DNA from: an uncultured Sphaerochaeta sp.
Lineage (GTDB): Bacteria; Spirochaetota; Spirochaetia; Sphaerochaetales; Sphaerochaetaceae
Length of the DNA stretch: 64,000 nucleotides
Reading direction: 5' to 3'
Assembly: GCF_963676285.1 (NCBI RefSeq)
Contig: NZ_OY781062.1
Location: 62,001 to 126,000, forward strand
How positions within the stretch are numbered: the stretch's first letter is position 1; each line of letters begins with the position of its first letter. Of the stretch, positions 33,492 to 40,235 are shown piece after piece. The notes beneath the pieces are model-generated. The model was not told where the DNA came from, did not search any database, and worked only from the letters and a program-made list of their open reading frames with translations. A program made the position numbers and the translations under genes.

Positions 33492-34776
33492 GCTGTGCTT
33501 TCTTCGTTGCTGCCTTTCTCAATCGATTGTTGATTGCTACCCCGATTCCCTGTTCAGGCAACAGGGAACATACCATGAAACGTAGTCCCATGCCATCTAG
33601 CTTCCTGATCGCCCAATAGAGCCTCATTGCGGCTTTCTCACTGTCCTTGTCTTCACTGATGTAGGCCACAGGGCCTTTGAACGAAACTCCAATATCCTCA
33701 GACAGTAATACGCCCACATCCTCACATCCTTGGTACTGACGAACATCATCAACCAGGTAGAGTGGGGTCGTTGGGGCATAGTGCGATTCCAGCAATCCTG
33801 GGCTTTCCATCTTGGTATCGGTAGGACCGGCTTGTTTTGCAATATCTACTTCGCCAAGCAGAGGAGAAAGCTCTTGGATACCAATTTTACCGGGTCTGAG
33901 AATGGTGGGAATGGGTGTATGCAACGCAAGTACTGTTGATTCAATTCCTACTGTACAGGCACCCCCGTCGAGGATTGCTGCTATCCTGCCTGAGAGTTGC
34001 TCTCTCACATGCTCGGCGGTGGTAGGGCTGGTATATCCAAACCGGTTGGCGCTTGGAGCTGCAATTGGCTTACCGCTTGCCTTGATCAGGGCAAGAGCAA
34101 GAGGATTTGCAGGCATTCTTACCGCTACCGTCTCGCTTCCTGCAGTGACTATGTCGGCAACCTGGGGGTGTTTCTTCATTACCAAGGTAAGGGGGCCGGG
34201 CCAAAATTGCTCCATGAGGGCTTTTGCTTGGTCGCTCACTTGAGCAACCAAGCCATCAAGTTGTGACAATTCAGCAATATGGACAATGAGAGGATCAAAG
34301 AATGGTCGTTCCTTGGCAGCGAAAATCCCCCTGACTGCTTCTTCGTTGGTGGCATCACCGCCTAGTCCATATACAGTCTCGGTTGGGAAAGCTACCAGCT
34401 TTCCTTCAGCGAGTAGTTTTGCATCCTCTTTGATCAATCGGGGGAGGTCTATAGCAGGGTTTGGGTACAAACGGGTATAGGTGTAAGCATCTTCCAAGGT
34501 ATGGAAGTGGAAGGTGAGATAGGGAGTAGTAACACCTGAGAGTGGACAGTAACAGGTAAGCGTCAGATTCTCTCCCAGCAGGTAAGACGCTTTTTCTTCT
34601 TTTAGGAGTGTTAACGGCTCCTCAGTTTCTATGAAGGGGAAGGCAGGATACAGCTTCTGGTAGTGCTCTGCGCTCTTTTGCTCTTTTGGCGTATACACCA
34701 CCAGTAAGCTTGCAGAGGCAAAATTGTTTGCAGTACATTGTACTAGCATGGAAACAGGTACCATAGTGGTATGCAT
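33481..34776 (-). CDS. Threonylcarbamoyl-AMP synthase (Sua5/YwlC type) with N-terminal extension
   Basis: 431 residues, about 80-100 more than usual Sua5. The YrdC domain starts near residue 110, with KLVAFPTETVYGLGGDA (127-143), the KxR-type ATP/threonine site residues AKERPFFDPL and SANRFGYTSPT, and a C-terminal Sua5 domain (about 320-431). It makes the t6A precursor for tRNAs reading ANN codons. Residues 1-105 form an extra domain rich in aromatic and Thr residues with CYC (75-77), not recognised. ATG 34776 has GGGAGGG upstream, and later ATGs have none, so the extension is probably translated. Confidence 0.85.
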   Translation of the reverse strand: MHTTMVPVSMLVQCTANNFASASLLVVYTPKEQKSAEHYQKLYPAFPFIETEEPLTLLKEEKASYLLGENLTLTCYCPLSGVTTPYLTFHFHTLEDAYTYTRLYPNPAIDLPRLIKEDAKLLAEGKLVAFPTETVYGLGGDATNEEAVRGIFAAKERPFFDPLIVHIAELSQLDGLVAQVSDQAKALMEQFWPGPLTLVMKKHPQVADIVTAGSETVAVRMPANPLALALIKASGKPIAAPSANRFGYTSPTTAEHVREQLSGRIAAILDGGACTVGIESTVLALHTPIPTILRPGKIGIQELSPLLGEVDIAKQAGPTDTKMESPGLLESHYAPTTPLYLVDDVRQYQGCEDVGVLLSEDIGVSFKGPVAYISEDKDSEKAAMRLYWAIRKLDGMGLRFMVCSLLPEQGIGVAINNRLRKAATKKAQPSC

Positions 34777-34853
34777 GATAAAAAAGCCCTCCCGAGTGCT
34801 CTTACGTGAGCGTATCGCAAAGCGAGGGTTTCTTGCAAGTGAAGGAGAATGAG

Positions 34854-35345
34854 ATGGTGGTAAGAGCGTACAGGGAGACTGACATTCCTAGGATGAGAGC
34901 CATCTGGAATGAGGTGGTTAAAGAAGGCAAAGCGTTTCCCCAGACAGAATGCCTTTCCGATACAAAGGCAATCTCCTTCTTTGCGAGTCAGAGTTTCTGT
35001 GGTGTTGCAGAGGATCAGGGAACCATCAAGGGGCTCTATATCCTTCACCCCAACAATGTTGGACGTGTTGGCCATATAGCCAATGCCTCGTATGCTGTGG
35101 ATAACAGATTCCAAGGACAGGGGGTGGGGAAAGCCTTGGTTCAGGATTCCCTCTCCAGGTTGCCAAGGTTTGGTTTTCGGATCATGCAATTCAATGCAGT
35201 GGTTGCAACAAACAGTGCAGCAATTCATCTCTATGAATCACTCGGATTCCAAAGACTTGGCATCATTCATGGAGGATTTCTCATGCCTGATGGCTCGTAT
35301 GAGGATATTATTCCCATGGTCTATTATGTGAATGCAGAAGCCTAA
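34854..35345 (+). CDS. GNAT-family N-acetyltransferase
   Basis: 163 residues from ATG 34854 (GAAGGAG upstream). The acetyl-CoA loop reads DNRFQGQGVGKALV (Q/R-x-x-G-x-G/A), followed by NSAAIHLYESLGFQRLG. The acceptor is unknown. It is divergent from the Sua5 gene; the YhhY/RimI-like length does not fix the substrate. Confidence 0.85.
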   Translation: MVVRAYRETDIPRMRAIWNEVVKEGKAFPQTECLSDTKAISFFASQSFCGVAEDQGTIKGLYILHPNNVGRVGHIANASYAVDNRFQGQGVGKALVQDSLSRLPRFGFRIMQFNAVVATNSAAIHLYESLGFQRLGIIHGGFLMPDGSYEDIIPMVYYVNAEA

Positions 35346-35697
35346 GTTAGAAGGATACACAAAGTTCCAGAATAAGAAATACTACTTTTTATGGTAAGGA
35401 GTATCCCTCAGGAAGAGTGAAGAAGATTCCTGATACGTATTCACCTATGATCTTGATCAAGGGAGGTGTCTCCCCCTTCCCATCATAATTAACCATTGAA
35501 GATTTCCTAATGGCATTATCTGTTGGTGTTATTTGCATAGTTCCATAAATGAGGAATAATGCCCTAGGTAGTGCTCATTCATTGAGAATATTTTATACAG
35601 TATATATTGTATAGTATATACTCATAGTGAGGGTGTACTATGGGGTGTACAATAGTGAGTGATGATGGATGTTTTGAATGGGAAGAAGGATTATACT
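35346..35697. other. Intergenic region at the left edge of the accessory island
   Basis: 352 bases without a complete gene. It contains a remnant of brnA/yjbQ 3' ends (35391-35508), a short repeated motif with GCATAGTTCC (about 35524-35543), and an AT-rich promoter zone before the orphan brnA with the palindrome AGTATATACT (35613-35622) and direct repeats GTGTAC at 35633 and 35645. Confidence 0.6.
35391..35508. pseudogene. Remnant copy A of the brnA-yjbQ junction
   Basis: 35391-35431 resembles the last 14 codons of brnA (TATGGTAAGGAG at the start and GAAGAAGATTCCTGA at the end). 35432 onward resembles, on the minus strand, the end of yjbQ: LIKIIGE is still encoded, and CTTCCCATC and GAAGATTT are at matching spacing. 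It is more diverged than copy B. It marks an earlier duplication or insertion at the yjbQ 3' end. Confidence 0.65.
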
Positions 35698-36018
35698 ATG
35701 GCAGATAGAGACGAATTGAGTGATAAAGAAGTAGAGGAATTAAAATCTCGTGGAATTGACTTTTCAGATATTCCGGAGCTTACTCCTGATTACCTGGAAA
35801 CTCTGCAGCGAGTTGTGCCTAGGGATTATTATAAGGTGGTCCCTGTAAAGAAAGCCATCAGCATCAAGCTGGACGCTGATGTGCTGGAGTATTTCAAGGC
35901 AAAAGGAAAAGGATATCAGACAAGGATAAACAAGGTTCTTCGACAGGAAATGCTCAGGGAGACTGCTCCTTCCTATGGCAAGGAGAATCTCTCAAGCAAA
36001 AGAGAAGAAGATTCCTGA
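35698..36018 (+). CDS. brnA: Orphan BrnA-family antitoxin
   Basis: 106 residues from ATG 35698, with GGAAGAAGG eight bases upstream. The core KKAISIKLDADVLEYFKAKG, then KGYQTRINKVLRQEML, is the BrnA ribbon-helix-helix dimer and DNA-binding region. It is closely related to the antitoxin at 38745-39056, including the identical tail ETAPSYGKE. No BrnT toxin gene precedes it, unlike that pair. It may be a solitary regulator or a leftover antitoxin that protects against related toxins. Confidence 0.8.
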   Translation: MADRDELSDKEVEELKSRGIDFSDIPELTPDYLETLQRVVPRDYYKVVPVKKAISIKLDADVLEYFKAKGKGYQTRINKVLRQEMLRETAPSYGKENLSSKREEDS

Positions 36019-36063
36019 TACTTATTCACCTATGATCTTAATCAAGGCATGTTTCTCTCTCTT
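35974..36063. repeat. Copy B of the brnA-yjbQ junction
   Basis: The end of the orphan brnA is followed by GATACTTATTCACCTATGAT and the rest of a 47-base stretch (36017-36063) that matches the true yjbQ 3' end (39055-39101) with one difference by eye. Homology stops at 36063. The upstream part matches the second brnA. So brnA plus the last codons of yjbQ were copied as one unit. Confidence 0.75.
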
Positions 36064-36182
36064 ATAGAAAGGCAAACAGTTTACTCATTATTGCTGCATA
36101 AAACTTTGGAAGACATCCTTAGTTTCAAGAATCCTTGATATGAATGGGTTTACATAGTTGCAAGACACGCTTTGTGAAAACC

Positions 36183-36482
36183 TCAGAATTTATTAGATCT
36201 CTTATATACTGTACTTCGATGCTGAACAGCAAGAATCAGGATAATAATTTCCTTGTCGACTATTTTGCAAATGATCCGGTAATTGCCAACCCGATACCTC
36301 CAATAACGTGAAAGGTTAGCTGTAAGAGGCTTTCCTAGCGACCTTGGATCTTTTCGGCCTTCCAGTTTTCTTAAGAATTTCAATATCTTGATTTTTACAG
36401 AGTTATCCAAAGCAGAAAGTTCCTTTTTAGCTTGCTCCTCAAACCTGATCTGATAAGCTATTTTCTGCAATAACTTCTTCAA
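36183..36482 (-). CDS. RelE/ParE-family toxin
   Basis: Up to 99 residues from TTG 36482; the conserved core begins at YQIRFEEQAKKELSALD. The end is YWRYRVGNYRIICKI and ILAVQHRSTVYK, the RelE/ParE fold with conserved basic residues and the C-terminal His-Arg-Tyr. The frame overlaps the antitoxin by 44 bases; a TTG at 36470 is another possible start. Paired with the RHH antitoxin it probably acts as an mRNA endonuclease or gyrase inhibitor. Confidence 0.82.
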   Translation of the reverse strand: MKKLLQKIAYQIRFEEQAKKELSALDNSVKIKILKFLRKLEGRKDPRSLGKPLTANLSRYWRYRVGNYRIICKIVDKEIIILILAVQHRSTVYKRSNKF

Positions 36483-36678
36483 GCGTAGTGGTTTTGCTGC
36501 GACCAGCTCTCACATCTTCGTCGCGTTTTTTTGCTAGGTAAATCATTTCAAGATCACAAACCTTATCTTCAAGCGCTTCCTGGATGTAGTACGTTTTTGT
36601 TCTGCCTGTTTGCTCTGCCAGGTTGTTAAGCCTGTCTACCAGTTCTTTCGGTAAGCGTACTGATATGCTCTCAGTCAT
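36439..36678 (-). CDS. Ribbon-helix-helix antitoxin
   Basis: 79 residues. The N-terminal RHH domain TESISVRLPKELVDRLNNLA binds DNA, and the acidic C-terminus wraps the toxin. ATG 36678 has AGGAGA upstream. Upstream palindromes made of TGTAAT/ATTACA half-sites (36719-36742) are the likely autoregulatory operator. It forms a pair with the overlapping RelE/ParE gene. Confidence 0.85.
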   Translation of the reverse strand: MTESISVRLPKELVDRLNNLAEQTGRTKTYYIQEALEDKVCDLEMIYLAKKRDEDVRAGRSKTTTLEEVIAENSLSDQV

Positions 36679-36987
36679 GTAGGTCTCCTTTTTTGATCAT
36701 TAGCAAATTCATGAACATTGTAATACACGTATTACATGTAATGCAAATATTATAACTAGTAATTTTTCTAAAACTACTAGAGTCAATTGCAAAATGGGTT
36801 TTCAGGAACCTAGTAATGCATAAGTATACAAAACCATCACTCACATACCCCATATCTGCTGCTGGCCCATGTGACTGACAGGAATCTGCCTCGATTTCGT
36901 TGTTAATTGCATGTTGGATATAGAAAAAAGGACCATTTTTTGTTATTGTTTAATTACCACAAAAAACAAACAAAAGAGGTCCTTCTT
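36679..36987. other. Intergenic region between toxin-antitoxin pair and insertion sequence
   Basis: 309 bases. The left half holds the antitoxin operator and an inverted repeat CTAGTA/TACTAG (36756-36780). The right half is the presumed left end of the insertion sequence. I could not define terminal inverted repeats by eye. Confidence 0.55.
36719..36742. promoter_or_regulatory. Operator of the RHH toxin-antitoxin pair
   Basis: TGTAATAC-AC-GTATTACA (36719-36736) is a near-perfect palindrome, and it overlaps ATTACATGTAAT (36731-36742), a perfect one. Three TGTAAT-type half-sites in tandem suit cooperative binding of RHH dimers. Confidence 0.65.
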
Positions 36988-38156
36988 ATGCACCATATTA
37001 CACCAACCCCACTAGTTCTGCAATCCCTGCTCTTCTCCCATGACGACCTGGGCTCCTGCCTGTTCCGGGTACCCTCAGAGAGGGAGCTTGAGTTCCTGCA
37101 ATATTATCATGGGGTGCAGTCCCTGCTCACCCCCGATGAATTGCACAGTTTGCAGAGAAGCCACCGCAGGGGAAGGCTCGGCTACGACCTGCTGCCGATA
37201 CTGGGCATCATGCTGCTCAAGCTTCACCACCAGGTACGGACGGTGAAGGGAACACTGTCGCTCCTTTGTGAGAACGGGAACCTGAAGGACATGCTTGGAA
37301 TCAACAGGGTACCCAGTGAGGCGAGTGTGAGCAGGCTTTCCAGGGAAGTGGAGAGGATCGTCGACCCCTCACTCCTCCATGAACGGGTGATACAGGCGTA
37401 TACATCATCAATGGACAGGCTGGCAATCGGACACCTGAGCATAGACAGCACCACCATCGGGGCACGGGAGAAGCCCATCTAGACCAGGGCACCGGAAGCC
37501 AAGGCCAACGAGAAGAGAGGACGCAAGGCGAAGGGATCGCTGGAGGAACAACAGTATCGTGAGCGTCAGGCCAGGCTGGAGCAAGAACGGATTGCCTATC
37601 TGCAGGAATCCTTCGGGGAGTCGATGGAAAGACTGGAAATGCGCTGTTCCATTACCGCGAAACAGAATTCCAAGGGGAAGAAACAATGGTTCATCGGCTA
37701 CAAGGCCCATCTTGCCACTGATGATTACGGGGTGCCCGTGAGCTTCGCGGTGACCGGGGCCTCGGTCCATGACAGCAAGGTCGCAGTCCCCCTCATGAAA
37801 AAGGCAAGGAAGACCACCGATTTCTTGTATGTACTGCTCGACAAGGGGTACATCAGCCCTGTGATCAACGAGACTATGTCGACATGATAGGAAGGAAGGC
37901 GATCATCGACCGCAGGGCCTACAAGGGGGTGGTCGCCGACCCCCTGGACCCCGCTTCCCAGAGGCGGTATGCCGCCAGGACCACCGTGGAGAGGACCAAC
38001 GGCGAGCTCAAGGACGGGTTCCTTCCCGACATCATCTACAAGCGGGGAGCCCACGCCCGGTATGAGATCGCTCTGGCCATTCTCCTCACCACCATGAAGA
38101 AGGTGCGGAATGTGCTGATCCTGTATGAGCAACACAAGGCACAGAGGGTATCCTAG
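36988..38156 (+). pseudogene. Decayed IS transposase (DDE, IS4/IS1182-like)
   Basis: A continuous transposase can be read across two lesions: an in-frame TAG at 37480-37482 and a one-base loss near 37872 that shifts the frame before YVDMIGRK. The DDE residues remain: Asp in IDSTTIGA, Asp in LLDKGYISP, and Glu in YAARTTVERTNGELK, which fits the Y-R-E-K signature of IS4-type enzymes. The N-terminal region has LGYDLLPILGIMLLKLHH. The coding part is clearly richer in G and C than its surroundings, a sign of foreign origin. The enzyme is surely inactive as written. Confidence 0.85.
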
Positions 38157-38491
38157 CCACAATCAAAGGAATTGAAGACACCCCTCCAACGAAGAAGGGA
38201 TGCCTTGGTGCGTCTATCGACTTGCCTTGGGGGTGATTCTCTCCGTCATCCTGGAGAGAAAATCATCTGGTTGACTGTCGTGCCACCTGATATGAATGGT
38301 TATGCATAATTCCGTGTATATTCATACGTATTGCTTAGCATTTTGAAATTTGCTCACTAGAGTAAGAAACCTTAGATTTTAAAAATACGAATGAGGATGG
38401 TAGCGAATATTAGTTCTCTTGGATGTAAAATGATTTCTTGACACAGACAAATATGTCTATATAATTATGTATATATAGAAGGAGTTTTCAA
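38157..38491. other. Intergenic region between IS remnant and brnTA
   Basis: 335 bases without a gene. It holds the right flank of the insertion sequence, a short motif GATATGAATGG with GCATAATTCC (38289-38312) that resembles stretches at 36136-36160 and 35524-35543, and the brnTA promoter at its end. Confidence 0.55.
38438..38465 (+). promoter_or_regulatory. brnTA promoter with internal operator
   Basis: -35 TTGACA (38438-38443), 16-base spacer and -10 TATAAT (38460-38465). Within the spacer lies the inverted repeat AGACA-AATA-TGTCT (38445-38458), well placed for repression by BrnA or the BrnT-BrnA complex. Confidence 0.7.
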
Positions 38492-38731
38492 TTGTATACG
38501 TTGGACCCGGAGAAGAGCAAGAAGAACAAAAAGAAACACGGGTTCTCATTTGAAGATATTGCTGATGTGTTCGACGATCCAAATCTTTTGGATTGGGTCG
38601 ATTGGGAACACTCAACATTGGAAGAGACCAGGTATCAGTGTATCGGACGACATGGAATTTACCTTGTAATAATGATTGCCTATACGGACAGGAATGGGGT
38701 CATCAGAATCATATCAGCGAGGGAGGCCTAA
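38492..38731 (+). CDS. brnT: BrnT-family ribonuclease toxin
   Basis: 79 residues from TTG 38492, seven bases after AGAAGGAG. It reads DPEKSKKNKKKHGFSFEDIA and then RYQCIGRHGIYLVIMIAYTD, ending IRIISAREA, the BrnT pattern (K-N-x-x-K-H-G-x-x-F, and R-x-I-S-A-R). It is slightly shorter than usual, and its end overlaps nothing. It pairs with the BrnA antitoxin 13 bases downstream. BrnT is a RelE-like ribonuclease. Confidence 0.88.
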   Translation: MYTLDPEKSKKNKKKHGFSFEDIADVFDDPNLLDWVDWEHSTLEETRYQCIGRHGIYLVIMIAYTDRNGVIRIISAREA

Positions 38732-38744
38732 AAGAAGGCGTATT

Positions 38745-39056
38745 ATGAGTATGAAGAAAAGAGAAGATAAGCAGATCGAGAGCGTCGAGAAAATCGATTT
38801 CTCTGACATTCCGGAGATGACTGATGAACAGTTGGCACAATTGCAGCCCTCTCATTTGCGTAATCCAGAGAATTATCGCCCAATCAAGAAAAAGATCAGC
38901 ATCTATGTCGATGCTGATGTACTTGATCATTACAAGTCAAAAGGTAAAGGTTACCAAACAAAGATCAATCGGGTATTGCGGCAAGGAATGCTTAGGGAGA
39001 CTGCTCCTTCCTATGGCAAGGAGGATACATCAAGTAAAAGTGGAAAGGATTTCTGA
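38745..39056 (+). CDS. brnA: BrnA-family antitoxin
   Basis: 103 residues from ATG 38745 (AAAGAAGG upstream). The dimer/DNA-binding core is KKKISIYVDADVLDHYKSKG and KGYQTKINRVLRQGML. The N-terminal part KIDFSDIPEMTDEQ contacts the toxin. It forms the antitoxin and repressor of brnTA and is the intact relative of the orphan at 35698. Its stop codon lies four bases from the convergent yjbQ stop. Confidence 0.88.
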   Translation: MSMKKREDKQIESVEKIDFSDIPEMTDEQLAQLQPSHLRNPENYRPIKKKISIYVDADVLDHYKSKGKGYQTKINRVLRQGMLRETAPSYGKEDTSSKSGKDF

Positions 39057-39059
39057 TAC

Positions 39060-39476
39060 TTATTCACCTATAATCTTAATCAAGGCATGTTTCTCTCTCT
39101 TCCCATCGAACTCAAAGTAGAAGATTTGCTCCCAAGTCCCAAAGTCGAGCCTTCCGTTTGTAATAGCACAGACCGTCTCTCGTCCCATGATGGTTCTCTT
39201 CAGGTGAGCATCCGCATTATCCTCATACCCATTGTGATTGTATTGGGAGTAGGGCTTTTCAGGAGCCAGTTTCTCAAGCCAACGTTCATAGTCCTGATGC
39301 AGACCACTCTCATCATCATTGATGAATACACTGGCTGTGATATTCATCGCATTGATCAATACCAATCCTTCCTTGATACCACTCTCATCAATAGCATCCT
39401 GGACATCACTGGTAATGTTTACTAATCCTCTTCTGGTAGGGAGATGGAAAAACAGTTCTTTTCTATAGTGTTTCAT
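39060..39476 (-). CDS. yjbQ: YjbQ/UPF0047 family protein
   Basis: 138 residues from ATG 39476 (AGGAGGA upstream). Conserved parts are [30 protein letters not shown] and the final [17 protein letters not shown]. The family is described as having secondary thiamine-phosphate synthase activity in E. coli; the physiological role is not settled. The last codons of this gene are duplicated at 35391-35508 and 36017-36063, making its 3' end the focus of accessory DNA acquisition. Confidence 0.85.
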   Translation of the reverse strand: MKHYRKELFFHLPTRRGLVNITSDVQDAIDESGIKEGLVLINAMNITASVFINDDESGLHQDYERWLEKLAPEKPYSQYNHNGYEDNADAHLKRTIMGRETVCAITNGRLDFGTWEQIFYFEFDGKREKHALIKIIGE

Positions 39477-39740
39477 GCGTTCCTCCTGCTTACAGCATAT
39501 GTAAAAATCCAAGTGAAGGTCAAATGGGATAAATGATTTATTAATATACCGTATTTCACATAAAAGTATTAATAATGTAAAATATAGCTATATTATATAG
39601 CTAATAAGTACATAATATACCTTGCTTTCAGAGAAATGCTGGTTTAGAATTAACTCGATCTTCTGGAACTGCTACTACCTTATTTGGTGGTATTTGCAAT
39701 ACAAAGGGTGTGTCCCGTGTTTTTTTCCAAGGAGGTCCTC

Positions 39741-40235
39741 ATGCATGATCGAGCGAACGAGATCGCGGCGATTGTTTCTCAGCATAGAGAGCGACATGGT
39801 GCGCTTCTCTCCATACTGGAAGCAGTTCAGCGTACGAATGAACACAACTATCTTCCCAAACAAGAACTGGTAATGGTGGCCAAAGAGCTTGGAATCCCTC
39901 TCTCCCAAGTCTATTCGGTTGTCACATTCTATGCTTTCTTCAATCTGAAAGCACAAGGCGAACATGTAATTACCGTTTGCCGAGGAACAGCCTGTCACAC
40001 CAGGGGCTCAAAGCCCTTGCTTGACAAGGTGTTGCATATGCTCGGCGTTGAGCTGGATGAAGATGGGATGGCTACCACCCCAGACTATCGTTTTACCGTA
40101 CATACCGTGGCTTGTTTTGGGCAGTGTGCGCTTGCTCCGGTCATTGCCATCGATGGAGTGATCCACTCCATGGTAACCGAAGAAAAACTCACTACCATGA
40201 TAGAAGCCCTCTCGGCACAGAAGGAGGGAGCATGA
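39741..40235 (+). CDS. hydC: Hydrogenase NuoE-like subunit (HydC)
   Basis: 164 residues from ATG 39741, with AAGGAGG upstream (39729-39735). A thioredoxin-like [2Fe-2S] domain has its four cysteines in VCRGTACHTRG and VACFGQCALAP. It transfers electrons to the NuoF-like subunit. The start of the next gene overlaps its stop as ATGA, so the three subunits are co-translated. The 264-base upstream region is very AT-rich and shared with divergent yjbQ. Confidence 0.92.
   Translation: MHDRANEIAAIVSQHRERHGALLSILEAVQRTNEHNYLPKQELVMVAKELGIPLSQVYSVVTFYAFFNLKAQGEHVITVCRGTACHTRGSKPLLDKVLHMLGVELDEDGMATTPDYRFTVHTVACFGQCALAPVIAIDGVIHSMVTEEKLTTMIEALSAQKEGA

Noticed and set aside
36671..36853. 60-codon frame upstream of the RHH antitoxin
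   Set aside because: It runs through the operator palindromes and promoter, and has no family match.
36907..36990. Terminal inverted repeats and target-site duplication of the insertion sequence
   Set aside because: I could not match any sequence before the transposase with the reverse complement of the sequence after 38156, so the ends are left undefined.
35346..39476. Integron attC sites or a CRISPR array as the explanation of the repeats
   Set aside because: The repeats are gene 3' ends, differ in length, and lack the paired core sites of attC or the regular spacing of CRISPR. No integrase or cas gene is visible.
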